Assembly: GCA_003993805.1 (NCBI GenBank) | Contig: RSEF01000005.1 | Span: 21,029,382-21,093,381 of the forward strand | Length of the DNA: 64,000 bases | Reading direction: 5' to 3' | From: Himantopus leucocephalus | Taxonomy: Eukaryota > Chordata > Aves > Charadriiformes > Recurvirostridae | Shown: positions 38,601 through 48,305 of the stretch, in pieces | How the letters are laid out: every line of letters starts with the position of its first letter | Numbering within the stretch: the first letter of the stretch is position 1 | Position numbers and translations under genes: made by a program | Notes under the pieces: model-generated | The model's database searches: none | What the model saw: only the letters and a program-made list of their open reading frames with translations | Told to the model about the DNA's origin: nothing

Positions 38601-41109
38601 TTAAGTAGCCAGGGATATTGTACAAAATTTCAGAAGTACTTACAAGAACACCAAAATCATTCTGTGTAATGCTGTGTACTATCAAGGTGGATGATAACTG
38701 AAATACGAATCTTGAAATTAAGGTTAGAGCAGAAGGTAAAGTGAATAGCAGAACAAGTGGTAACACTTATCTGGGTGAAAAGCATGCACGTTCCTCAGCT
38801 AGGTCCTGCTATACTAAGATCACATGCAGAATCTCTTGATTTCAAGAGGCAGAATAGCCTCACCTGCTCAGTTTCTAAACTGATATGTTTAGTTTAAAGG
38901 TTAATATAGCTCTATAGAGTGAAACAGCAGAGTGCAAATGTGAAAGTGGATCCTAAGGCAAGAAATAGCTACTGGTTAAGCATTGCATGTTTTACTATAA
39001 AGAGTACTCAGCTAGATAACATAGTGATTTATCTCTCCCTTTATCTGCTTCCACTGCAAAAAATGAGAAGTGATCGTTTTCAACCTATACTCAAACAGTA
39101 AATTTATAATCAGTGTTCATATATGTATAACTTTCTGATCCACTTATCAGGACTTAGAATAACCAGGGAAGCTGCATGCAATCTCCCCTCTGTCATCTAT
39201 CCTGAGAGAACAGGGACATAAAGCAGAGAATTTGACTTCTCCAGAAACAAAATAGGCTCCTCCCTGCAGTAGCTATTTGGTGAGCTGTAAAGCAATGCAA
39301 GTCTACTGGTATCTAGCACAAAAAGTCCAAACCAAACTAAAACACAACAAAAAGACAACACAAATGCAAAACACTAAATGCTTTGCTTCCACAAATATTT
39401 TCACTCATCTAGATCCTAACAGCAACAGAAATAGCTACTATATTTGATTTTCATATCTTCACCCCCACACCTGTCTCAATGGTAGAAGATGTAAGGGAAC
39501 AGGAGAGTGCATCAGCTCATATGAGTGAATTTTTATTGTAAGTATTTTATTTCATAATATTTTTCATTATGGGGAACACCAATTACATTGTTATCACTGC
39601 ATGCAACAAAGGTATTTTAATTACACTGAAAATTGGAGGAGCTATCCATGTGTTTGGGTATTTTTTTTCAGACATTTCAGGTCTGGTAAAGGAATCACAC
39701 CTCCTTATTAGAAGCTCATCTAATGTGATGTGAGGCCTCATTTGTGCCTTTCTTAAAAGAGACACCACTTGCTACGAATTATCAAATATTGGTATCTTTC
39801 CTTTCCTTTTTCTCCCTTACCCACCTTTCGTTTCCTTTAAGTGTATGTGAGAACCTTTTAGTGCGTCTTTGAGTAAGTACTTGATGTTATACACCAAGTT
39901 GCATGATCAAAAGACAATCCTGCAATTAGGCAGCAATCTGGCCATAAAACATCTGGTGAAGACTCAGCAGATAAATATATGGTGTCATCAGTAAAAGCAA
40001 AACATAAAAAATCCCTCACAGCCAAGTTGTGGCAGTAAAATGAAAGAATAATGCATTAGTTTTGTATTTTGCATTGTAATGACTAAAACACAAAACACTG
40101 CTTACCCAAAAGACTAAAATGATACTATCACTGTTAACTCAAGGACTTCTTAATTAGAAGTCATGGGAATCTGCAGTTCTGGTGCTGTTAGAGAAGATTC
40201 TAAATTAAAAAGTAACAAAATGAAAAAAACTCTATCTTGTTTGAATATGGGAGAACCAAAAGTAATTAGATCCATAGGTCTAGGGAAAAAGGAGAAAGAG
40301 AAAAAAGCTCTTGAGTCAGCTCTCTATCACTAGAGGCAACTGCATTAGAGATGACACCTTTCATAAACTGAGAAAGCTCTGTCTTAATGCAAGGGGTTTT
40401 TTATTAACCCAACTTCTATTGGAAAACTATTTCATTACCTCATTATTGCTGGCTGGAAATTTCCTTTTAATTTCAAGCCTTTGATTATTCGTGGACATTT
40501 GTTAATCTGTTTCTACTTTCACTTCTAACATTGAAATTTGTGGTGGGATCTTGTATTCATCCTAAATCCTGCATTCTGTGTGCAAATAGAAGGACTCAAA
40601 TGGCATAGGGATGCAACTATCTCGCTAAATAAAATACCACCCAGAAGAAAACATAGGAATAGATCCCCTGATCATTCTAAGCCTTACTTTGTACAGATTC
40701 TGCCAGGTCCCTTTATGACAAAATCCTGTGTAGCTTTAGGGAACGATCACTTTGTCCATGTCCTATAATCAGTATGGTCAAGCAACAGGCAGGTTTGTTC
40801 TACACTAGGCACATTCCTCCAAAACTACACCAGTGGAGTTTATGTTATTATACTCCTTTGTGTCTCCACACATTATGGTTCCGGGCATGCCACAAACAGT
40901 TCCAGCGCTGCACTTAAAATTATCATTGCCAGGAGTTTTAAGGCAGTACCTCATTTTTCTAATACATCATGTGCCAAACACAGGGTTGTGTCCAGGCCAA
41001 AGAGATCAAGAACAGAGGCATGAAATGGCCTGGGAGTGAAGAAGCTTCACCTCTACCTTGGTCAGCCTGGCTACATACACAGAAGTGAAAAAGCAATAGC
41101 AACATTAGC
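35655..41109. other. Unannotated stretch with weak regulatory-looking blocks
   Basis: No gene or transposon is recognised. The parts at about 36590-36820 (with 'aactaattagtatgag' and several ATTA cores) and about 39830-40090 have the even base mix and ATTA-type words often seen in conserved noncoding DNA, but I cannot show conservation. Open frames are at most 116 codons and unrecognised. Confidence 0.4.
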
Positions 41110-41700
41110 TCAAAAATCACCATGCGTTTGATGCGTTTGTCACATGTAAAGAACTATTTCCATATTTTTTCCATTTTCAATATGACATCCAAGTTTCCAT
41201 TATAAATAGCTGTTTCATGAAAACAATCTGCTGTACTCTGAAATGAGTTACGATGCAGTTTATGCAAGAACTTTTTATCGGCAAGGATAAATCTAATATA
41301 GAAGAAAACATAAATATTACAGTCACTGAGCAATTATGGAGCAATTATGATGCAATGAACTACAAAGTGTGTACACATGTAAGCACAATAAACATTTTTT
41401 TCATGTTTATGAATGCTTTTTGAAGTTATTGAATATGCCAAAATTGAATAATTCACTTCAAGAATCTATTTACTGTCACAAATTGCTCATACATCATCTA
41501 CTTATTTCTCACAATTATTCATCATATGAATGAGCTTTAAAGATGAATCAGTAATCTACATGAACAGTTGGTGCAATCTAAGTTCTGCTGTGAGAAATAG
41601 GGGCTAATACTAAGGCCAGAGGTTTTCATTACACAATTTTTATAGATTCATTGCACTTATAATTTTACTCCACAAAGATAGAAATTCAAGATTTATATTA
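41110..41700. promoter_or_regulatory. Candidate conserved noncoding block (speculative)
   Basis: A repeat-free stretch dense in homeodomain-like ATTA/TAAT cores and related words, including 'gagcaattatg' twice in tandem near 41328-41350, 'aattgaataattcac' near 41442 and 'cacaattattcatcatatg' near 41510. It has no long homopolymers, no coding frame and no transposon similarity. Such composition is typical of distal developmental enhancers in vertebrate gene deserts. This is inference from motif density in AT-rich DNA, where such words also arise by chance. Confidence 0.25.
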
Positions 41701-42004
41701 TGTAAATCATCATTCAAAGAATTCATGAAGTTTAGAAGTATAGATCTTCAAAAGATATGCATTATGTTAAGTACTACTCAGGAATAAACTTTCATTTTTA
41801 AACAACAGTTTGAATGTATTTACACAATGAGGTAACATGACAGCTTGATGCCAAATTTACAAGTAAGATGGATGAAGTGTGAAATAGATAATATATATAA
41901 TGTAATAGTATTTCACTGTCTACTGAAATTGTCCAATCAGATTTTAAAATGTATGTATAACTGTCTGTAATACCTCTTGTTAAGTGGAAGAGCTCATTCA
42001 TTTA
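41701..42004. other. Unannotated spacer
   Basis: AT-rich sequence between the candidate noncoding block and the LINE relic that follows. It has an (AT)n-like word near 41890 and no recognisable feature. Confidence 0.5.
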
Positions 42005-42560
42005 TCTTGAACAATGTTTTCCCTTTTGCAACAGCACAATACTGGGAGCCAATATGCTGCTGCCATCATCCATTCCCTAAACAGCTTTTTCCTCATCTTG
42101 TATTTGTGCAAACCATTGTTTCTTCCTCACTGTAAAACCTTGCACTTGTTCTTGTTAAATTCCATGCTTCTTTTTCCAGTCATTTCTTCCAATTTTATTA
42201 GCATATTTTTATTCCAGTCCTGTAAAGTCTTACAGATCTTAATAGTTTAATACCATTCACATCTGTACCAAATAGAGGACATCCTTACTCTCTATTCCAT
42301 CATCCAAACCATCAATGAAATTACTGAATAGCACTCAATCCACAGCCATTTGCAAAATTTAACAGAAACATCTTTCTTTTTTGATAACTTCTCTCCAGTC
42401 CTGCATTATGACAAACTTTTCAAGAACTACAATGAAGAACAGTTCTTAAATAATTGCATCACTTAGCCAACAGTCTACCTAAGATTTATAAATGACATCT
42501 TTATTATCTGGATTGGAAATTTGGACTCCCTTATTGATTTTTACCACAAATTCAATAATC
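42005..42560 (-). mobile_element. Ancient L3/CR1-clade LINE relic, minus strand
   Basis: On the plus strand the reversed LINE text appears in order: 'catcttgtatttgtgcaaac' near 42095, 'aaaccttgcacttgttcttg' near 42136, 'ttaaattccatgcttctttt' near 42155, 'ttccagtcctgtaaagtctt' near 42212, 'taccattcacatctgtacc' near 42251, and 'ccatcaatgaaattactga' near 42309. The family has 'accttgcacttgtccttgttgaa' and 'tcattgatgaa...ttgaaca' at these points. All are heavily mutated and no frame remains. It shares its orientation with the relics at 25.4 and 32.0 kb. Confidence 0.68.
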
Positions 42561-44202
42561 AGTACTCTCCATCAAACTGCCACTGCAACACTCGTACACT
42601 AGCACCCGTTTCTTATAGCAACATCAGCAGTGGCAACTTGCAAGTGTGATAAATAGAAAACTAAAAGCCAGCACATCTGCAGGCATCAAAAATAGCTCCC
42701 TAAAAGCCTTTAAATACAGTTGACGCCTGTGCCTCAACTACTAGAAGAGTACTCACGGTGCTCATCTTAGCAATAAAGAAGGTTTTCATCCATCAGGAAT
42801 ACTCATGTAGAAAAAGGTTTTTGAAAGAGATGTGAAACAATATGTAAATAAATATTTAAATACAAAATGACACTTCCAACCATCACCGAACGTATACCTT
42901 CTATTGTCATGTCCCATCCTATCCCAGAACCTATACAAAATGTCACTAAATAATTACAACTTGCATTACAAGAAACATCTTACCCTTCAAACAGCCCTGC
43001 AGCCTCACTAAATTAATTTTGAAAGGAAACTCCTTGTGCTCTGAAGCGCACTAAATATATATAGGTTTTGCCTCAGTAAAGAACAGAAAATGTACCAACA
43101 TATCTCTACTTCACTACAATAAATATTCTCAACTGCAGAACAATTAGTATCCAACAAATCTGACAGCTGCATACTTCATCCAGTACACCATACTCTCATG
43201 GTAACTGTGGAGGTGAAAGTAAGAAACTTTTCCATACAAGAATAATAATTCACACAGAAAACCTGCATAGGACCACACGCTTCTAATGGAGGGACATGTC
43301 CTGCAAAATTCACATTCCATCATGTCTTTAGTCTTGAACCCAAAGGGGAACTTGCATGACTTCTGAAAAAGAAGATCCTGAAAATTAAAATTCATAATTC
43401 ATTTCTGTGTTTTTTTCACATCCAGAAAAATTAGGTTTTAAGAGTTTAGTACATTCTAGTCTTCCTATCCTCTCCTATCCTTTCCATTTTGCATGCTATA
43501 AACTGTTGTCTACTTTCCGTTACCTAATTTATTAAGAATTTCTTACTTCTCTCCCCACTCTTGTTCTGCTCCCTACACACCAACTGTCTGTATTCTGGAG
43601 CCTTACTCTGAAATCTGAGTAAAAAATGAGCAATTTTTCTCAGTTTGTGTTGAGTTTTGAAATCTATTTCTTCTGGCTTAGACCTAACAAATGTATGTTT
43701 GCCTAAAAGGTTGTCTAATTAAATATATCAATTGTACTAAAAAGAGATACCAACTCTACTTTCAAACTTTATCTGTCTGTCCTTAGACTCTCCTACCTTC
43801 AATAAAACACCATTTAGATGAAAGTTGACATCTGAGCAGTGTTAATTTCATCAAGAACATATTTCCCCTCTCTGGCTTAGTTTTGAGACTGTTGCAAGAC
43901 AGTTTCAAAGCCTCAGTAAATTCAAAGTATTAGCTAACATAGAAGAAAAGATGACTTCCTTGACAAGACTTGCTCATGGCATATCCTCACTATGTCACCC
44001 ACAGCCTTGCTATCTTCCAGGTGCTTACAGCTTACTTGATTATCCATTCCCAAATTACCTGGGAATTGGAGGTCACATAACACTTGTAATGTATCCTTGG
44101 AAAAGACGGAGAGTAAAATGTTGCCATGAAAGCCTAGCTAGCCCTAAAACTTCAGGACTTCATTGCTAGTTGTTTTAAAGGGACAGAGGGTCCAATATGC
44201 TN
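42561..44202. other. Unannotated stretch ending at a suspect contig join
   Basis: No gene or repeat is recognised in 42561-44170. At 44171-44201 a 31-base segment is repeated exactly after a lone N (44202) at 44203-44233. This looks like two contigs with overlapping ends joined by one N. The duplicated segment is the upstream margin of the long CR1. Confidence 0.6.
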
Positions 44203-44233
44203 TGTTTTAAAGGGACAGAGGGTCCAATATGCT
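44171..44233. repeat. 31-bp direct duplication around a single N
   Basis: Bases 44171-44201 (starting 'tgttttaaagggacagag') and 44203-44233 are identical, separated only by N at 44202. Perfect identity on either side of an N is what results when overlapping contig ends are not merged. It is probably not a biological duplication. Confidence 0.92.
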
Positions 44234-44682
44234 GGGCAGACCCTCCTCTTAGGGAAGTATGCTGCCTCCCTGGGGCCCAGGTTAGAGACATCACTAAAAA
44301 GACTTCCTAGCCTGGTACGGCCCTCAGACTATTATCCACTGCTGCTCTTCCATGTGGGTGGTGATGAAGTCACAACACATAGCCCAAGGGTGATTAAAAG
44401 AGACTTCAGGGCCTTGGGACAGTTAGTGAGGGAATCTGGTGCACAGGTTATCTTTTCTTCTCTCCTCCCAGTTACGAGCAGTGACAATGGAAGAAACAGA
44501 TGCACTCAGTCTTTTAATACATGGCTCCATGGATGGTGTCACCACCGCAATTTTGGGTTTTTTTTGAGAATGGGATGGCCTACATGGCACCAGGCTTGTT
44601 GGTGTCAGGTCATCTTTCTCAAAGGGCGAAGAGGGTCTTTGCTAAGGAGCTAGCGGGGCTTATTGACCGAGCTTTAAACTAG
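44203..44682 (+). pseudogene. CR1 ORF1 remnant, esterase-like domain, frameshifted
   Basis: CR1 ORF1 proteins bind nucleic acid and carry a C-terminal SGNH/GDSL-type esterase domain of uncertain role. In the frame of position 44354 the sequence reads HVGGDEVTTHSPRVIKRDF and RESGAQVIFSSLLPV, recognisable pieces of that domain. The frame is lost at a run of eight T (44558-44565). After it the correct product continues in another frame as LSQRAKRVFAKELAGLIDRA and ends at TAG 44680-44682. The T-run expansion is therefore a clear frameshift. The 5' part of ORF1 is absent. Confidence 0.85.
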
Positions 44683-44895
44683 ACTTGATAGGGCAGGGGG
44701 GTATTATCAGGCTTGCCCATCACAAGCCAAGGGACAACACATGGAGGTTTGAGGGATGGGGTGCTAGTGAGGGCCCTCAGCCTGTTGCTCCAAAATGTGC
44801 TGAGTACACTGCAGCACACTCGAAGTCTTATGGAAACAAGTGAGGGGTTCCTGAAGTAATAGGAACCAAGTGGGAAACAACAGGGATCACGCTTA

Positions 44896-45640
44896 AATGC
44901 CTTTAGGCAAACGCATGTAGCATGGGGAACAAAACAGAGGAGTTAAAGACATGTGTATGCCTCCAGGGGTATGATCTTGTTGGCATCATGGAGAAGTGGT
45001 GGGATGGCTTCTATGATTGGAGCGCTGGAATGGAAGGATACAGGCTCTTTAGGCAGGGGAAATGAGGAAGGGGTGTTGCCCTCTATGTCAATGACCAGCT
45101 GAAGTGCATTGAGCTACACCTGGGATAGATGAGGAGCTGACCAAGAGCTTATGGGTCAGGATTAAAGTGAGGGCAGGGGCAGGTGACATTAGACTGGGGA
45201 TCTGCTACAGGCTACCTGACCAGGATCGCATATCGGATGAAGCCTTCTATAGATAGATAGATAGATAGAAGTAGCATCACTTTCACAGGCCCTGATCCTC
45301 ATGGGGGACTTCAACCACCCCAATATCTGTTGGAGGGACAACATATCAGGGCACAAGCAATTCAGGAAGTTCTTGGAAAGCATCAATGACAACTTCCTTC
45401 TCCAAGTGGTAGAGAAGCCAATGAGGAGAGGAGCTATGCTGGACCTTGTCCTTACCAACAAGGGGAAGTTAGTGGGGAACGTGAAGCTCAAGGGTTGTTT
45501 TGGCTGCAGTGATCATGAAATGGTAGAGTTCAAGATCCTTAGGGCAGCGAGGAGGGTGCACAGCAAGCTCACTACCCTTCAGGAGAGCAGACTTCGGTCT
45601 CTTCAGGGATCTGCTTGGTAGGGTCCCATGGAATAAAGCC
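44896..45640 (+). pseudogene. CR1 ORF2 endonuclease region, broken
   Basis: The apurinic-type endonuclease domain nicks target DNA for insertion. Visible blocks are NACSMGNK from 44910, then YDLVGI, WWDGFYDWSAGMEGY and GVALYV up to about 45088. The frame is broken by TAG at 44904-44906 and TGA at 45062-45064 and by a frameshifted, expanded (TAGA)5 tract at 45250-45269. Past it, from 45301, the frame is clean again with MGDFNHPNICW (GDFN motif) and CSDHEMVEF. The catalytic-type SDH lies with its Asp at 45511-45513. The C-terminal motifs are intact but the N-terminal half is not translatable in one piece. Confidence 0.9.
45250..45269. repeat. (TAGA)5 microsatellite inside CR1
   Basis: Five perfect TAGA units in the endonuclease coding region, placed after the FYR-like end of the 'DEAF' block. 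Avian CR1 normally has ordinary coding sequence here, so the tract grew after insertion and helped destroy the frame. Confidence 0.95.
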
Positions 45641-46205
45641 CTGGAGGGGAGAAGTGCCCAAGGGAGCTGGTTAGTATTCAAGGATGACCTCCTCCAATAT
45701 CAGGAGCTATGTATCCCAACAAAGAAGTCAGGCAAAAAATCCAGTAGGCCTGGATGGAGGAACAAGGAGCTCCTGGACACACTCAAAAACAAAAAGAAGG
45801 CCTACAGAGGGCGGAAGCAAGGAATGGTAGCCTGGGAGGAATACAGAGAAGCTGTTTGAGCAGCCAGGGATCAGGTTAGGAAAGCTAAAGCCAAGTTAGA
45901 ATTAAATCTGGCCAGAAACATCAAGGGCAACAAGAAAAACTTCTATAAGGATGTCAGTGATAAAAGGAAGACTAAGGAAGATATGGGCCCTCTCCGCAAG
46001 GAAACAGGAGACCTGGTTACCTGGGATATGGAGAAGGCTGAAGTACTCAATGACATTTTTGCCTCAGTCTTCACCGGCAAGGGCTCTAACCACATTGCCC
46101 AAGTCACAGAAGGCAAAGGAAGGGACTGGGAGAATGAAGAACCATCCACTGTAGGACAAAGATCAAGAACGAGACCATCTAAGGAACCTGAAGGTACACA
46201 AGTCC
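45641..46205 (+). pseudogene. CR1 ORF2 linker region
   Basis: This is the segment between endonuclease and polymerase. Conserved CR1 text is still readable, such as [39 protein letters not shown] and [18 protein letters not shown]. An in-frame TGA follows the EYREAV block at about 45858-45860, and the frame changes again before the polymerase domain starts at 46206. It is part of the same element and the same pseudogene as its neighbours. Confidence 0.85.
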
Positions 46206-47048
46206 ATGGGATCTGATGAAATCCATCCGCGGATCCTGAGGGAACTGGCAGATGAAGTTACTAAGCCGCTTTCCATTATATTTGAAAAGTCATGGCAGTC
46301 CGGTGAAGTTCCCACTGACTGGAAAACAGGAAAAATAACTCCCATTTATAAAAAGGGAAAAAAGGAAGATCCAGGGAACTACAGGCTGGTCAGTCTCACC
46401 TCTGTGCCTAGCAAGATCATGGAGCAGATCCTCGAGGAAAATCTGCTAAGCTACATGGAAAACAAGGAGGTGATTGGTGACAGCCACAGGGCTTCATTAA
46501 GGGCAAGTCACACCTGAACACTTTGGTGACTTTCTATGACGGGGCTACAGCATTGCTGGATAAGGGGAGAACAACTGACATCATCTGCCTGCATTTGTGC
46601 AAAGCATTTGACACTGTCCTGCATGACATCCTTGTCTGTAAATTGGAGAGACACAGATTTGATGGATGGACCACTCGGTGCATAAGGAACTGGCTAGATG
46701 GCCGCACTCAAATAGTTGTGGTCAACAGCTCCATGTCGAAGTGGAAAACAGTGATGAGTGGCATTCCTCAAGGGTTGGTACTGAGGCCAGTGCTGTTTAA
46801 CATCTTTGTTGGAGACATGGACAATGGGATTGAGTGCACCCTCAGCAAGTTTGCCAATGACACCAAGCTGTGTGGAGCAGTTGACACGCTGGAGGGAAGG
46901 CGTGGCATCCAGAGGGATATGGAGAGGCTTGAGAGGTGGGCCCATGCCAACCCTGTGAAATTCAACAAGGCCAGGTGCAAGGTCCTGCACGTGGGTTTTG
47001 GCAATCCCAAGCACAAATACAGGCGGGGCAGAGAATGGATTGAGAGCA
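46206..47048 (+). pseudogene. CR1 ORF2 reverse transcriptase, catalytically dead, cut by gap
   Basis: In the frame of 46206: [52 protein letters not shown] and [12 protein letters not shown], the fingers and template-contact blocks. A frameshift near 46490 moves to the frame of 46523, which stays open to the gap. There the motif A region reads [11 protein letters not shown], with His (codon cat, 46592-46594) where the catalytic Asp belongs. Motif B reads [14 protein letters not shown], with Leu and Arg instead of the usual Ser and Gly. Motif C reads [10 protein letters not shown], with Asn (aat, 46856-46858) for the first Asp of FADD. Two of three metal-binding Asp are thus lost, so polymerase activity is not expected even apart from the frameshift. 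Confidence 0.92.
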
Positions 47049-47148
47049 NNNNNNNNNNNNNNNNNNNNNNNNNNNNNNNNNNNNNNNNNNNNNNNNNNNN
47101 NNNNNNNNNNNNNNNNNNNNNNNNNNNNNNNNNNNNNNNNNNNNNNNN
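47049..47148. other. Assembly gap, exactly 100 N
   Basis: A 100-N placeholder inside CR1 ORF2. The flanks correspond to polymerase text ending 'GREWIES' and to the terminal region starting 'gtggcagagcactgg'. In an intact CR1 these lie several hundred bases apart, so either the gap is much larger than 100 bases or the element has an internal deletion. Confidence 0.97.
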
Positions 47149-47338
47149 GTGGCAGAGCACTGGAACAGGCTGCCCAGAGATGTTGTGGAGTTTCCGACTC
47201 TGGAGATGTTCAAAACCCGCCTGGACACCGTCCTGTGCAACCTGCTCTACGTGACCTTGCTCTGGCAGTGGGGTTGGACTAGATGATCTCCAGAGGTCCC
47301 TTCCAACCCTGACCATTCTGTGATTCTGTGATTCTGTA
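47149..47338 (+). mobile_element. CR1 3' terminal region with octamer tail
   Basis: This is the end of ORF2 and the 3' untranslated part of the CR1 above: WNRLPRD-like codons near 47165, 'ctagatgatctccagaggtc' near 47279, then the terminal octamers at 47315-47338. The 3' tail is the recognition site for the family's own reverse transcriptase. CR1 has no poly-A tail, and none is seen. Confidence 0.93.
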
Positions 47339-47893
47339 AATCGATTTTTGAAATGCAGTTGTAACAATAGTGGCAAGTGGAACAAACCAAAACTCTGTAT
47401 CCTGTAATCTCTAGACTTGTAATTTTGTGTTCCGTTCTCTGATGACTCTACTACCCTGCTATCTTACCTCTGCATCTGAAATGGCAAATAAATGACATCT
47501 CATTTCCCATCAGACTCCTAAACATCCTAAAGGAAAATGTTTGATCATTACCATCTCTGTAGTCATTTTGTAAACTGTGCTAACAATAAATGTTTTAGAG
47601 GGATTTCTTTCTTCCTGAAAAACATTCCTAAAAACCCTTAACCTCCAGTTTTAGCTCTAACTCAACACATCTTCACATAGAATATATTGGCTTTGTCTCA
47701 GTGTAAAATTAAGGAGGGAGTATCAGGAATTTGTTTAGCAAATTTTGACACTCACTTTGTATGATTTCCTAAAGTTCTGTCATTTACAAATTGAAAGTGT
47801 TGGTAAAGAAAGTATTTTTAAACATAAAATAAAATAACATCAACTGCATGTGAACTAATTGCATTCATTTCTCATAAATGCTGTTCAGCATAA
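47339..47893. other. Unannotated spacer between CR1 copies
   Basis: AT-rich sequence similar in style to the DNA upstream of the long CR1 (43.4-44.1 kb). It probably continues the host sequence interrupted by that insertion. No feature is recognised. Confidence 0.5.
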
Positions 47894-47918
47894 TATAGAA
47901 TCATAGAATCATAGAATG
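47894..47918 (-). mobile_element. Ultra-short CR1 3' tail
   Basis: 'tatagaatcatagaatcatagaatg' reversed is three CR1 tail octamers and the adjacent base pairs. Nothing further of CR1 can be recognised beyond 47918. It is either an extremely 5'-truncated insertion or the remnant of a longer copy removed by deletion. Confidence 0.75.
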
Positions 47919-48129
47919 TTCAAAACCAGATGGAAAATTCTCCTTCCAAAAGCTAAGAAGGAAACTTATTGAAATGGATGGAAGCAAATACCCAGCAATG
48001 TGTCAACATAACAAATGCTTTGTAGAAAAAAAGTCTTCCAACAAGGAATGGTCTAAAGAATGCCTCCTTAAAACTAAAAATATTTTTCATAGTAATGAAT
48101 TCTGACCATATTACAATGGTTATGTTTTT

Positions 48130-48305
48130 TCATAGAATCATAGAATGGTTTAGGTTGGAAGGGATCTTAAAGATCATCTAGTTCGAGGCCCACTGCCACG
48201 GGCAGGGATACCTCCCACCAGACCTGGTTGTTCAAAGCCCCATTCAGCCTTAAACACCTCCAGGGATGGAGCTTCCACAGCTTCTCTGGGCAACCTGTTC
48301 CAGTG
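48130..48305 (-). mobile_element. CR1 fragment, 3' end, minus strand
   Basis: Starts with the reversed tail 'tcatagaatcatagaatgg', then 'tttaggttggaagggatctt', 'gatcatctagttcgaggccc', 'ccactgccacgggcaggga', 'aaacacctccagggatggag' and 'tctctgggcaacctgttcca'. This is the text of the last 176 bases of avian CR1 in reverse. The copy stops abruptly at 48305 (5' truncation) before AT-rich sequence. Similarity is high, so it is relatively young. Confidence 0.95.

Larger units (their letters stand above)
44203..47338 (+). mobile_element. Long 5'-truncated CR1 LINE (ORF1 end, ORF2, 3' tail)
   Basis: Seen in order: the last part of ORF1 with its stop at 44680-44682, an ORF2 with endonuclease and reverse transcriptase regions, a 100-N gap at 47049-47148, then the 3' region with 'gagcactggaacaggctgcc' near 47155. 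The end is 'cccttccaaccctgaccatt' with three octamers, attctgtg-attctgtg-attctgta, at 47315-47338. Its GC content and codon-like structure stand out against AT-rich flanks. Full-length CR1 is about 4.5 kb, so the promoter end and most of ORF1 are missing, as usual for target-primed reverse transcription that stopped early. It is inactive, with many stops and frameshifts and lost catalytic residues. Confidence 0.95.

Noticed and set aside
46694..47385. Minus-strand open frames through the CR1 (46694-47014, 46768-47385, 46962-47240)
   Set aside because: They are shadows of the plus-strand CR1 ORF2.
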